The notes: generated by a model not told the origin, from the sequence alone. A DNA stretch of 64,000 nucleotides from Legionella tucsonensis (GCF_001468035.1 NZ_LNZA01000001.1:2430328-2494327); one strand, 5' to 3'. Positions 46,016-55,392 are shown, numbered from the stretch's first letter. Numbers and translations: made by a program.

Positions 46016-47332
46016 TTAAAAACTTAGCTTTGAACTAAACCAAAACTCAGCCAGAGGTGTTCCTTTGTAGTGTGCTAAATAAAAATTGAAAAATTCTTTT
46101 GCTGCCTTTTTTTTATTGCTTTGTAATAAACAAAGCAAATAAGTTTGTGCAATGATTTCTGACTGTGCATCACTGCCACCAATTTCAGTATGCCTGGAGA
46201 TACAAGGGGTCATCAAATCATAGGCTGATTGAAAATCATTATTAACAAAAGCATGAATCCCTTTACTCAAAGGTAAGATAACGGAAAGCCACAGCGATTG
46301 ACAGTATCCCTTCGCCAAAGTCTGAGCATAAGTTTCAATTGATTCTAAGGTTCTCTGAACTGCGTCCTCTTGACCTAAACGAGTTAGACAATATACATAA
46401 TGGACCGTGTTAAAACCGGTATAATGCATAAAAGGATTGTCATCAAGATAACGCGCGAGAAGATTAAATTGCTCTAATTGCGGCAATCCTGCCATATCCA
46501 GACGCCATAATAATGAGATGGCATCTATTTGTTCGGTAATAATTTCTGGACATGTACCAAAAATAGCAGGATATAAATCCATTACCTTATCGCCTTGTCG
46601 TAATGCAAGGTAAAATAAAGCTAAGTGCCAACTGTTATGTCCTCGAAGAAGTGTTGAGATCTGTTCCCAGCTCCCTCGGAACGTTTCTAAAGCCGCTATC
46701 CCTTTTGCACTATTTTTTGTGTTAAGATAGATATGAGCCAGAGTATGATGCGCCCAAGGTGTAAGTGGTTCGATGGTCAATGCCTGTTCTGCCAAACGTT
46801 GCGCATCTGATATATGACCCGACAATTCCGCTGCAAAAGAATACATGGCTAAAAAGTGAGATTCATCCTGATTATGTGCTGCTATCTGTTCACAAAACTT
46901 CAAATAGTGATGACCTTTGTAAGCTTGCCCCGAACAATAAAATAACCATTCAGCAAACTTTGCTGCTAAAGTATCGCGCGGATATAAAGCTGTTAAAGCC
47001 GCTAAAATAGTTAAAGCACTTTCATATTCCAAATTCATCCAAGCTTTAACTGCCTGATAAGTTAATTTTTCTCTTAAATTAACCGAATGCAATAATTTTT
47101 CAGCATGCAATAAATGTTTTTTTGCTAAAGCAGTGGCTGGATCAGTCTGGCCATAAAGATAAAATGCAGCAGTATAAACTTGGAGGAGCAAATTATCAGG
47201 ATTAGTTTTGACTGCATTTAAAATAAAATAAGGCTCCTTGCCCGCTCCTAAGACTTGTTGATGGAAGTGATTGATACTTTCTATAACCTGTACTGACTGA
47301 GTCGTTACTGATAAACCACGATTTGTTTCCAT
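46016..47332 (-). CDS. Tetratricopeptide repeat protein, TTC38-like
   Basis: A 438-residue all-helical protein with TPR-type repeats across most of its length. The segment LRGHNSWHLALFYLALRQGD near residue 228 is the signature of the TTC38 group, a family shared by animals and some bacteria, whose role is unknown. There is no signal peptide. TPR proteins act as binding scaffolds. It is a single minus-strand gene just after the lipid operon; a functional link is possible but not shown. TPR proteins are also frequent among Legionella effectors. Confidence 0.8.
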   Translation of the reverse strand: METNRGLSVTTQSVQVIESINHFHQQVLGAGKEPYFILNAVKTNPDNLLLQVYTAAFYLYGQTDPATALAKKHLLHAEKLLHSVNLREKLTYQAVKAWMNLEYESALTILAALTALYPRDTLAAKFAEWLFYCSGQAYKGHHYLKFCEQIAAHNQDESHFLAMYSFAAELSGHISDAQRLAEQALTIEPLTPWAHHTLAHIYLNTKNSAKGIAALETFRGSWEQISTLLRGHNSWHLALFYLALRQGDKVMDLYPAIFGTCPEIITEQIDAISLLWRLDMAGLPQLEQFNLLARYLDDNPFMHYTGFNTVHYVYCLTRLGQEDAVQRTLESIETYAQTLAKGYCQSLWLSVILPLSKGIHAFVNNDFQSAYDLMTPCISRHTEIGGSDAQSEIIAQTYLLCLLQSNKKKAAKEFFNFYLAHYKGTPLAEFWFSSKLSF

Positions 47333-47481
47333 ATTTTTCCCGACGAAGATTCGTCCTTCCTTCTTTTATTATATATCTTTTTAAAAAATAGAGTTAAAAA
47401 CAACTTGGAAAAATAAGGCCATATGTATAATTTTATTGCATCAATAAGAGTCATCGAATAATCTAGTGACTCAAATAAAAA

Positions 47482-48438
47482 ATGGACAAAAATATGAAGA
47501 GTCAAAAAGAATTATTCGAATTTTTATGTGAGTTAATTGATATTCAAATCAAAAAATATGTTTCATTAGCAAAATTTGGTGTTGGCCCAGATGCGCGTCT
47601 TAATGCAAAACTTGTGTTCGAAGAAGTGAATGAATTATTGACGTTTGCCGAAAAATTAATAGAAGACTTAGAAAACCCTCAACAGGTTTGCGCTGATCCA
47701 GAATATTTTAATGCTCTTTTTTATCAAACGAAATTTTATATTGAACAAGAATATGTAAGAGCTTATGCAGGATGGTTGCTTTCTGAAAATAACATTCACT
47801 CAGGAGTTAAAGGACGGGTAGAAGAGCAATTAAATCAACTCAAGCAAATAGGACAATCAGCCCAAATTGACTGTTCTATACCTTCCAAACCACTAACCGA
47901 CGTACAAAAACAATGTGAGCATGACAGTAGCGCCATTGCTTTTCGTATTTTAGATTTGGCGAAAAACATCAAAGAAAATCCAGAAATGGAACTTCCAAGT
48001 AACATACCTCTACACGCACGGATTATATTAAAACAAAATGCTACAACTCGCTATTGTATAGAAGATTTTGCGAAACCCATCGAAGAACTACACAAAAAAT
48101 ATGATGATTTTTTACAGCAATCAACTCTTGAAAAAAGTAATAATGTGTTATTAAAAGAAGACGCTGAATTACATCAAAAAACTCATAAAGAGAAATGGGA
48201 CAATTTATTTAAACGTTATGAACGCATTGAACCTTCTTCACAATTGTTCTCTCCTAATTACGAATGGCATAAGGTTGCCCTTCCTGAAAAAAAGAAGCCT
48301 GAAGCAAGCTATTGGTCACGAGAGCTTACGCTATTTGGTGGCATTGTTTTAACAGGCGCTGTAGCAATTTATATGCTTACGTCTTATTTCATGCAATTAG
48401 ATGATGAGAATTCTTTAAATTCTACCTTAAAATTCTAA
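47482..48438 (+). CDS. Hypothetical protein with C-terminal membrane anchor
   Basis: A 318-residue, mostly helical, acidic protein with one hydrophobic helix near residues 281-302 (LTLFGGIVLTGAVAIYMLTS) followed by a short polar tail, so it is tail-anchored in layout. The soluble part has no recognised domain. Either the first ATG or one four codons later (MKSQ) may be used; neither has a strong ribosome site. Tail-anchored Legionella proteins are sometimes effectors that insert into host membranes, but a bacterial inner-membrane place is equally possible. Confidence 0.75.
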   Translation: MDKNMKSQKELFEFLCELIDIQIKKYVSLAKFGVGPDARLNAKLVFEEVNELLTFAEKLIEDLENPQQVCADPEYFNALFYQTKFYIEQEYVRAYAGWLLSENNIHSGVKGRVEEQLNQLKQIGQSAQIDCSIPSKPLTDVQKQCEHDSSAIAFRILDLAKNIKENPEMELPSNIPLHARIILKQNATTRYCIEDFAKPIEELHKKYDDFLQQSTLEKSNNVLLKEDAELHQKTHKEKWDNLFKRYERIEPSSQLFSPNYEWHKVALPEKKKPEASYWSRELTLFGGIVLTGAVAIYMLTSYFMQLDDENSLNSTLKF

Positions 48439-48446
48439 TTAGAATT

Positions 48447-48480
48447 GTAGCCTGGGTGAGGGTGTAGCCGTAAACCCAGG
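48447..48480 (+). repeat. REP-like half element
   Basis: GTAGCCTGGGTGAGGGTG then TAGCCGTAAACCCAGG, a variant of the repeat family whose best copy is at 53220-53292. The ends CCTGGGT and ACCCAGG are inverted, so it can fold as a hairpin behind the preceding gene. Confidence 0.45.
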
Positions 48481-48537
48481 TTTAGGATTTATTTATGAGA
48501 AAAGATGTCAAATCCATATGAGCAAAAATAAAAAAGG

Positions 48538-48771
48538 TTACGCCTGAGTAAACGCAAACAAATCTTTATAGGTATGAAAATTCATTGCATCCTCCTCAGT
48601 CACCGTTAAATTATATTCTTCGCTAAGAATAGCCAGTAACTCAACTATTTTTAAGGAATCTAAATACAAGTCTTCTATTAACGCAGTATCATTATGAATG
48701 TCTTCTGCTTTCGTACCTGATAATTTGGATATAATATTTTTTAATTCTGTCTCGGTAATTTTCACGAACAA
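48538..48771 (-). CDS. Second acyl carrier protein
   Basis: A 77-residue carrier protein with the phosphopantetheine Ser39 in YLDSLKIVELLA. It is strongly acidic and differs from both AcpP and the carrier at 43963. Its start lies six bases after the stop of the MFS exporter gene, so the two form an operon. A carrier paired with an exporter, 2.6 kb from a pathway with FAAL and ketosynthases, suggests that it belongs to the same pathway and may hold a different building block. Confidence 0.88.
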   Translation of the reverse strand: MFVKITETELKNIISKLSGTKAEDIHNDTALIEDLYLDSLKIVELLAILSEEYNLTVTEEDAMNFHTYKDLFAFTQA

Positions 48772-48777
48772 TACCTC

Positions 48778-49983
48778 TTAATGATCTCTTGAGGCCAGAT
48801 AATACCATGAAGCTAAAGAACCTAACCCTAAAATAAGTAAGATTATAGCTAAAGAGAGTTGGCCATACCATGCACCTAGAGCAATAATCCCGCTCGACAA
48901 AGCTGCACTTAAGTCTTGCATGCATGCATATAAAGCTCCTACTGTTCCCGCCATATGAGGAAATGGATGAAAAGCGCCAGCAAAGGCATTGATAAAAGTA
49001 AACCCCATTCCCATGCTAAACAAAGACATAGGAATCATGATAGAGAGTACGTTCTGCAATCCTATAAGTGACAAAAACAGCATGGTCCCCCCCCCTATTA
49101 CCATAAAGACAATTCCGATAAATACCATGTAGGACACACCTTTTTTCATCACCATTTGGCTGTTAATTATTCCGCTCACACAAATGGCGCCGGCAATAAA
49201 AATTGTCAATTGACCAAATTCTATAGGACTAAGCCCTAATGTATCCTGAAAAAGAAAAGGAGCAATCGCGAGATAACCAATTATACCTGCGGAAGCAAGA
49301 CAGGCACACAATGCATAGCCTAAAAACACTTTAGATTGTAATAAGGAAAAGTAATTCTCACGCATTACTCTGAATTGAGTTGCATGAGGATTAAGGTTTT
49401 TATTTGTTTCCGGAAGAGTGCATAATGCTAAGATCCATATAACAATACCAAATACGAGTAAAAATAAAAAATTGATACGCCATCCAAAATGCACCTGGAT
49501 ATATCCCCCGAGAACGGGAGATGCCACCATAATAAAAACGCTCACAATCCCTACATAAGAACCTATCTTAGATAAAACTCTGTCAGTAAAAAGATCGCGA
49601 ACTAGAGAGCGCCCTACTGAACCACAACATCCAATGCCAAATCCCTGAATAAAACGACCAATAATCAAAACTAAAACAGAGGGAGCGAGAAAACAGCATA
49701 AGCTGCCTAAGATACTTAGACCGACACCAAACATAAGAGGTGGTTTACGGCCAATTTTATCCGATAAAGGACCATAAAATACGTGGGAAATACCCAAGCC
49801 CAGCATAAAAAGAGATAACGTTAATTGAATGGATGCTTCATTACTGCGAAACTCTTTAGTAATGGCGGGTAATGAAGGAATATACAGATCCGTAGTCATC
49901 TGCATCAATATCATGAGCATTAAAATAACAAAAATCAGCAAAGGTTGTAACGAAACGTGTTGTACATCATTTTTTTTGTGCAT
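48778..49983 (-). CDS. Bcr/CflA-family MFS exporter
   Basis: A 401-residue major facilitator protein with twelve helices. TTDLYIPSLPAI near the N terminus, FYGPLSDKIGRKPP in the first loop and GFGIGCCGSVGRSLVRDLF in helix 5 are the marks of the Bcr/CflA drug-efflux (DHA1) group. ATG 49983 is used, with AAAAGGG upstream, rather than a TTG directly before it. It precedes the second ACP in one operon. Efflux of the product of the nearby lipid cluster is a reasonable guess. Confidence 0.88.
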   Translation of the reverse strand: MHKKNDVQHVSLQPLLIFVILMLMILMQMTTDLYIPSLPAITKEFRSNEASIQLTLSLFMLGLGISHVFYGPLSDKIGRKPPLMFGVGLSILGSLCCFLAPSVLVLIIGRFIQGFGIGCCGSVGRSLVRDLFTDRVLSKIGSYVGIVSVFIMVASPVLGGYIQVHFGWRINFLFLLVFGIVIWILALCTLPETNKNLNPHATQFRVMRENYFSLLQSKVFLGYALCACLASAGIIGYLAIAPFLFQDTLGLSPIEFGQLTIFIAGAICVSGIINSQMVMKKGVSYMVFIGIVFMVIGGGTMLFLSLIGLQNVLSIMIPMSLFSMGMGFTFINAFAGAFHPFPHMAGTVGALYACMQDLSAALSSGIIALGAWYGQLSLAIILLILGLGSLASWYYLASRDH

Positions 49984-50042
49984 CAAAAAGCCCTTTTTAA
50001 CCTGGATTCATGACCTAATCCAAACTCCATCCATGAGTGAAA

Positions 50043-50429
50043 TCACGCCATACATAGCCCTAAAATAATCAAACAACAAATAAAACCAATAAACCAAGTA
50101 GTTGATCGTAAGGAAGCCCTATCCATTAAATAAAAATAGCTATAAATAACCCTGGAAATGATAAAAATAATAGCCAAAATTTGAATTGTTATTCCGATAT
50201 GATGAGTGGCTATTGCGGTTAATGTAGCAGTCGCAAAGACAAGCAATGCCTCAAAACTGTTTTGATGGGCTGCGACTGCTCGCGCACCCATTCCTTGTAA
50301 TCTTGCCTGTTGAGCTCTTGGATAATGATTATCATATTTCCCTTCTTTTTGCATAAAATTAGCCACAACAAGCTTGAGAAGATAAGGGAACAATATCGCA
50401 ATGAATAAACAAATAATTAAAGTGGTCAT
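50043..50429 (-). CDS. MAPEG family membrane protein
   Basis: A 128-residue protein with four membrane helices and the MAPEG core (AQQARLQGMGARAVAAHQNSFEAL, split here as AQQARLQGMG and AVAAHQNSFEAL). Eukaryotic members act on glutathione and eicosanoids; bacterial members are mostly uncharacterised. Length is normal. It is read towards the exporter gene, 59 bases away, and could share its transcript. No further functional evidence. Confidence 0.85.
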   Translation of the reverse strand: MTTLIICLFIAILFPYLLKLVVANFMQKEGKYDNHYPRAQQARLQGMGARAVAAHQNSFEALLVFATATLTAIATHHIGITIQILAIIFIISRVIYSYFYLMDRASLRSTTWFIGFICCLIILGLCMA

Positions 50430-50478
50430 AGGTAATTTTTTCCTGCTAGTAATGGCTCACATCATCTATAAAAATCAT

Positions 50479-50508
50479 AGTCTGAGTGGAGCGAAGCGAA
50501 ACCCGGGG
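50479..50508 (+). repeat. REP-like half element
   Basis: AGTCTGAGTGGAGCGAAGCG then AAACCCGGGG, close to the left half of the copy at 53220-53292. It lies in the divergent region between the MAPEG gene and the uracil-catabolism genes. Confidence 0.5.
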
Positions 50509-50532
50509 TTACAAAAAACTTAAAAAAGGCGT

Positions 50533-50552
50533 CACTCCCATTAATGGGAGTG
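50533..50552. other. Perfect 20-bp palindrome
   Basis: CACTCCCATTAATGGGAGTG reads the same on both strands. It lies 158 bases before the URC1-type gene and 104 before the MAPEG gene. It could be an operator for a dimeric regulator or a hairpin; no T-run follows. Confidence 0.45.
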
Positions 50553-50709
50553 TGACCCTAGGGTAAATCTAAGCATAATAGCGAGAATATTAACTCAGTA
50601 CAATGACTCTATACTTCCTCTATCCAATAGGGAAAATAGTACTTTCTACCAATTAATTTCTTCTGTTATGATGAATTTATCAAGTTGTTATCATTTAAGG
50701 ATTGGTCTT

Positions 50710-51978
50710 ATGGTGCAAGATGGGTCAAAAAAAAAATCGAAAGGACATATTGTTTTATCATCACATCCATCTGGGCATACTGCTGCGCCGTTAAAAATAA
50801 AATGGGGAGCAGAAAACCCTAAAGAACGCGGTCCTGTAATCGCTTCTCTTACGAATATAAAAAATCGCAATGCCGTCGGCACACACTCTGGCTCATATTC
50901 AGTTTATCGAGCACTGGCAGTTGCTGCTGGAGTGTTAGATCCCGAGCATGTACCAGACCTTACTGATACTACACCCCCTGTAGCCATAGGCCCACATCCA
51001 CAATGGAACGATACACAGAAAATCGTCTCCATGGATCCCTGGGGACATCTGGTTGCTAGTGTATTTTCGGAAGAAATTCAAGCAGGATATGATATTCGCC
51101 CTACAATAGCAGTTACCAAAGCACATATTAATATTCCTGAATTGCATACAGCCATCCAAAAAGGCCGCCTCAAACCTGATGGAAAAATATTAAAAGAATC
51201 AGGTGATGTCGCAGTCACTAAAGTCGCTGTGGAACCAGTCTGGTATTTACCTGGAATTGCTGCACGCTTTGAAGTTTCAGAGTCACTTTTACGTCGTACC
51301 TTATTTGAGCAAACAGCTGGAATGTTCCCTGAATTGGTAACCCGCTCTGACCTCGATGTTTTTTTACCCCCTATAGGTGGCTTAACCGCCTATTTTTTTG
51401 GCGACGTAACCACCATCCACAACCCCCAAATTGAGCTTACTTGTCGTATTCATGATGAATGCAATGGTTCGGATGTATTTGGCTCCGATATTTGTACCTG
51501 TCGACCCTATTTGGTACATGGAATTGAATTATCTATTGAGTCTGCCCAGAAAGGTGGGGCTGGCTTGATTGTTTATAATCGAAAAGAGGGAAGAGCTTTA
51601 GGAGAAGTGACCAAATTTTTGGTCTATAATGCCCGCAAAAGGCAAAAAGGTGGAGATACTGCTGCTAAATACTTTGAAAGAACTGAGTGCGTCGCGGGAG
51701 TCCAGGATATGCGTTTCCAAGAACTGATGTCGGATATTTTACATTGGCTTGGCATTACCAAAATTCATCGTTTTGTTTCCATGTCCAATATGAAATATGA
51801 TGCCTTACTCAAATCAGGAATTCATGTTATAGAACGAGTAACCATTCCTGATGAACTCATTCCTCTTGATGCACAAGTAGAAATGAATGCCAAACGTGCG
51901 GCAGGCTATTATTCACCTGATCGAATCGTTGATATTAATGAATTGGCGAAAACCAAAGGACGTGATCTTAATGAGTAA
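50710..51978 (+). CDS. GTP cyclohydrolase II-like protein of uracil catabolism (URC1 type)
   Basis: A 422-residue protein whose C-terminal half is a GTP cyclohydrolase II fold: RIHDECNGSDVFGSDICTC supplies the three zinc Cys, and YNRKEGRALGEVTKF the Arg region. The N-terminal 200 residues are an additional domain found in the URC1/UrcA-type long form and not in RibA. ATG 50710 follows TAAGG and is preferred to an earlier ATG at 50668. Overlap with a DUF1688 gene and a following upp identifies the uracil-catabolism (URC) pathway. Here the enzyme is believed to act on a uracil ribotide rather than to make riboflavin. Confidence 0.88.
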   Translation: MVQDGSKKKSKGHIVLSSHPSGHTAAPLKIKWGAENPKERGPVIASLTNIKNRNAVGTHSGSYSVYRALAVAAGVLDPEHVPDLTDTTPPVAIGPHPQWNDTQKIVSMDPWGHLVASVFSEEIQAGYDIRPTIAVTKAHINIPELHTAIQKGRLKPDGKILKESGDVAVTKVAVEPVWYLPGIAARFEVSESLLRRTLFEQTAGMFPELVTRSDLDVFLPPIGGLTAYFFGDVTTIHNPQIELTCRIHDECNGSDVFGSDICTCRPYLVHGIELSIESAQKGGAGLIVYNRKEGRALGEVTKFLVYNARKRQKGGDTAAKYFERTECVAGVQDMRFQELMSDILHWLGITKIHRFVSMSNMKYDALLKSGIHVIERVTIPDELIPLDAQVEMNAKRAAGYYSPDRIVDINELAKTKGRDLNE

Positions 51979-53209
51979 TAAACAAGAAATTGCCCGAGTA
52001 TTAGCGACATTAAGGGATCTGCGCACTATACGCGTTCGCTCCCAAGCTATTTTAGAACGAGTCAAACAAGACCAATCAGCATACTTTTTCTTAGATCTGG
52101 AGAAAATGACCAGAACAGCCTCATTTGTTATTGAAGTCATTCAGGATAATTATCCAAATCTTGATATTCCCTATCACAGTCGTTGGCGTCATTTTGAAGC
52201 TGGGAATATTAATCGAATAAAAAAAATGCAAGAACAATTGGGTACCTTATCTGCACTTGAATGGGGTAAAATTCTTTACGAACTGGTTATCATTAGTGTA
52301 TTCCTAGATGCGGGCGCTGGCCAATACTGGCGCTATAAAGAGTCTGAAACAGGAGTTGAATATTCGCGCTCTGAAGGCCTCGCTCTTGCAAGCTTATCTC
52401 TTTATCAAAAAGGGATGTTTAGTGCTCATCCATCCCAACCATTGAGAGTGGATGCTGAACGTTTATTGGCTTTTAATGAAACCGAGCTACGTGATATTTT
52501 TCAAGTCACTGCTAGAAATCCTTTAGAGGCTCTTTCTGGACGAGTCGCATTACTGAATCGACTCGGTACATTAATACAACAGGACGAGCATCATTTTGAA
52601 AAAGAAAGGCGCTTAGGTAACTTTTATACATACATGAGTTCTTTAGCATCAAATACCACACTTACTGCATCTCAGATTTTTCATGAGGTGCTTGATACAT
52701 TTAATGAAATATGGCCAACAAGACTGCTATATCATGGAGTCCCGCTTGGAGATGTGTGGCAATATAATGCATTAAAATCAAATGAATCTGGATCGGAATA
52801 CATTCCATTTCATAAATTATCCCAATGGTTAACTTATTCTTTGATTGAACCCCTGGAACAAGCAGGAATTACAGTGACTCATGTGGAAGAACTAACTGGT
52901 TTGCCAGAATATCGAAATGGTGGTTTACTCATCGATTGTGGATTGCTGCAAATTAAAAATAAGAAAATTCTGGAAAAAGCACTCCCAATCGATGCAGAGG
53001 CGATTGTGGAATGGCGTGCATTAACCATTGCGCTATTGGACGAATTAGCCGTATTAATCAGGAAAAAACTGCAAAAAAATACCATAGAACTTCCTTTGGC
53101 TAAAATTTTGCAAGGAGGTACTTGGGAAGCAGGACGACGAATTGCCAAACAAAAACGTTCCCAAGGTATGCCACCGATACAGATTATTAGTGATGGCACA
53201 GTTTTTTAA
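51971..53209 (+). CDS. DUF1688 protein, URC4-type uracil catabolism protein
   Basis: A 412-residue protein of the DUF1688/URC4 family. HSRWRHFEAGNINR in the N-terminal third and SEYIPFHKLSQWLTYSLIEPL further on are conserved blocks. URC4 is required for uracil use as nitrogen source in yeasts and some bacteria, although its reaction has not been settled to my knowledge. ATG 51971 overlaps the stop of the URC1-type gene by eight bases, so both are coupled; the longer frame runs into that gene. upp follows after a REP-like palindrome. Confidence 0.9.
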   Translation: MSNKQEIARVLATLRDLRTIRVRSQAILERVKQDQSAYFFLDLEKMTRTASFVIEVIQDNYPNLDIPYHSRWRHFEAGNINRIKKMQEQLGTLSALEWGKILYELVIISVFLDAGAGQYWRYKESETGVEYSRSEGLALASLSLYQKGMFSAHPSQPLRVDAERLLAFNETELRDIFQVTARNPLEALSGRVALLNRLGTLIQQDEHHFEKERRLGNFYTYMSSLASNTTLTASQIFHEVLDTFNEIWPTRLLYHGVPLGDVWQYNALKSNESGSEYIPFHKLSQWLTYSLIEPLEQAGITVTHVEELTGLPEYRNGGLLIDCGLLQIKNKKILEKALPIDAEAIVEWRALTIALLDELAVLIRKKLQKNTIELPLAKILQGGTWEAGRRIAKQKRSQGMPPIQIISDGTVF

Positions 53210-53219
53210 TTTAACACAA

Positions 53220-53292
53220 GCTTGGGTGAAGCGAAGCGGAACCCGGGAAATCTGTGATAGGAAACCCGGGCTCCGTCTCGCTTCACCCAGGC
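53220..53292. repeat. REP-like palindromic element, best-preserved copy
   Basis: Left arm GCTTGGGTGAAGCGAAGC with GGAACCCGGG, right arm CCCGGGCTCCGTCTCGCTTC with ACCCAGGC. The arms are inverted copies round a short AT-rich centre, giving a long stable hairpin. It lies between the DUF1688 gene and upp, where it may shape or end the transcript. Six other loci in the window carry decayed relatives. Confidence 0.75.
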
Positions 53293-53329
53293 TACATTTT
53301 TTCACATAAAATTGCTGTTTGGAGTTAAA

Positions 53330-53974
53330 ATGAATAATCAACACATTGTTGTAGTACAGCATCCATTAATTCAGCATAAGTTAACCATTATGCGTCGAAA
53401 AGATACCAGTACGGTTAAGTTTCGCACTTTGATGCATGAGATCAGTATGCTGCTCGCCTATGAAGTTACTCGTGATTTGGAAATGGAATATGAAGAAATC
53501 GAAACACCTCTAGCCATAATGCAATCACCCGTTTTAAAAGGTAAAAAAATGGTTTTTGTTTCAATTTTGCGCGCTGGGAATGGTTTAGTCGATGGCATGT
53601 TACAACTTGTACCCACAGCAAGAATTGGTCATATTGGCTTGTACCGTGATCCTAAAACTCTGGAAGCTGTTGAATACTATATTAAGCTCCCAGAACATAC
53701 TCGAGATCGTGATGTGATTGTAGTTGATCCGATGTTGGCAACAGGAAATTCAGCAATTGCTGCAGTCAAGGAAATTAAGGCAATCGAGCCTAAATCAATC
53801 AAATTTCTCTGCATGCTTGCTTCTCCAGAGGGAATAGCATCATTTCATGAAGAGCATCCAGATGTTCCAATTTTCACAGCAGCCATAGACCAGCAGCTCA
53901 ATGAAAAAGGTTATATTATTCCAGGATTAGGTGATGCAGGAGACAGACTTTATGGTACAAAACTGGAGTTTTAG
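53330..53974 (+). CDS. upp: Uracil phosphoribosyltransferase
   Basis: A 214-residue enzyme that joins uracil and PRPP to form UMP. The PRPP-binding loop reads [14 protein letters not shown] near residue 128, and the uracil-binding end is [18 protein letters not shown] 53330 with GGAG five bases upstream is the start; the frame from 53312 is a short extension. The product of this enzyme is the proposed entry point of the URC pathway, which explains its place behind the URC1- and URC4-type genes. It can also serve salvage. Confidence 0.96.
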   Translation: MNNQHIVVVQHPLIQHKLTIMRRKDTSTVKFRTLMHEISMLLAYEVTRDLEMEYEEIETPLAIMQSPVLKGKKMVFVSILRAGNGLVDGMLQLVPTARIGHIGLYRDPKTLEAVEYYIKLPEHTRDRDVIVVDPMLATGNSAIAAVKEIKAIEPKSIKFLCMLASPEGIASFHEEHPDVPIFTAAIDQQLNEKGYIIPGLGDAGDRLYGTKLEF

Positions 53975-54096
53975 TCACTAAATATTAAGTAAATATACAA
54001 GAGCTTCCTCAGTGTAAGAAGCAAATTTTGTTGAAATATTGGATTTGCAGTGTTAATATTGAACATTGTGTCCGGTATTATATAAAGGATATTTTA

Positions 54097-55392
54097 ATGT
54101 CATCAAATGAATCTGCAGCAATACTTTCACCTCTAGCAGTAAATAAAAAGTATTCATGGACAAAACATGATACCGTTTGGATGTTAAGTCTTTACGGTAC
54201 TGCTGTAGGCGCCGGAACCCTTTTTCTGCCAATAGATGCTGGACTTAATGGGATTTGGCCCTTAATTATAATGGCTGTACTTGCCTTTCCTATGACTTAT
54301 TTTTCACATAGGGCTCTCTGCCGCTTTGTTTTATCAGGCTCTTCTACTCAGAATGACATTACCGATGTAGTTGAAGAACATTTTGGTATCTTTACAGGAA
54401 GGATATTGACCGGTTTATATTTTTTTGCAATTTATCCCATCCTATTAATGTATAGCATAGCAATTACTAATACTACTGAAAGTTTTCTTGTGAATCAGTT
54501 AGGTATGTCCGCCCCCCCAAGAGTACTTTTATCCATAATACTTATCCTTGCACTCATGGCTATAGTGCGTTTTGGACAGGAAATAATTGTCAAATCAATG
54601 TCTTTATTGGTTTATCCTTTTGCAACCATATTATTATTTTTATCTATTTATTTAATTCCCAACTGGAATAATGCCATTTTACAACAAAGCAATTCATTGC
54701 ATGCTAATGGAGGGCATGGACTGTTAATGACCATGTGGCTAATCATTCCAGTCATGGTATTTTCTTTTAATCATTCGCCAATTATTTCTTCTTTTGCTGT
54801 TAATCAAAAACAGCAACATGGAATTGATGCAGAGAATAATAGTGCAGTGATTATGCGCTACAGCCATTTACTCATGGTCTTTTCAGTGATGTTCTTTGTA
54901 TTCAGTTGCGTTTTTAGTCTTTCACCTCAAGACCTTTTGCAAGCGAAACAACAAAACATTTCTATCCTGTCTTATCTAGCAAATCATTTTAAAACACCTC
55001 TGATTGCGTACATCGCTCCTATTATTGCCTTTATTGCGATTTCCAAATCCTTTTTAGGCCATTATTTAGGTGCCAAAGAAGGTTTGAGCAGCATTATTGT
55101 AAACATGTTAAAACCAACAGGAAAAACAATAAGCCAATACAAACTGCAACGCGTCATTGAAATTTTTATGGTTATTACGTGCTGGATTGTAGCCACTATA
55201 AATCCCAACATCTTAAAAATGATAGAAACTCTGGGTGGACCCATTATAGCTATCCTATTGTTTGTTATGCCTATGTATGCAATTGCCAAAATTCCAGCAA
55301 TGAAAAAATATAAAACGGATCGTGTAAGTAATGTATTCACAACAATAATGGGCATTATCGCTATCTCAGCAATATTGTATGGTTTGCTGTAA
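54097..55392 (+). CDS. Hydroxy/aromatic amino acid permease (HAAAP family, SdaC-like)
   Basis: A 431-residue transporter with eleven or so membrane helices. TAVGAGTLFLPIDAG near residue 34 is the family's first-helix signature, and the next stretch (FPMTYFSHRALCRF) matches serine/threonine carriers of the SdaC/TdcC branch. ATG 54097 has AAAGGA upstream. Serine is a main carbon source for Legionella, which fits, but threonine or aromatic substrates are possible. Single gene with no linked deaminase; a REP-like remnant follows. Confidence 0.88.
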   Translation: MSSNESAAILSPLAVNKKYSWTKHDTVWMLSLYGTAVGAGTLFLPIDAGLNGIWPLIIMAVLAFPMTYFSHRALCRFVLSGSSTQNDITDVVEEHFGIFTGRILTGLYFFAIYPILLMYSIAITNTTESFLVNQLGMSAPPRVLLSIILILALMAIVRFGQEIIVKSMSLLVYPFATILLFLSIYLIPNWNNAILQQSNSLHANGGHGLLMTMWLIIPVMVFSFNHSPIISSFAVNQKQQHGIDAENNSAVIMRYSHLLMVFSVMFFVFSCVFSLSPQDLLQAKQQNISILSYLANHFKTPLIAYIAPIIAFIAISKSFLGHYLGAKEGLSSIIVNMLKPTGKTISQYKLQRVIEIFMVITCWIVATINPNILKMIETLGGPIIAILLFVMPMYAIAKIPAMKKYKTDRVSNVFTTIMGIIAISAILYGLL

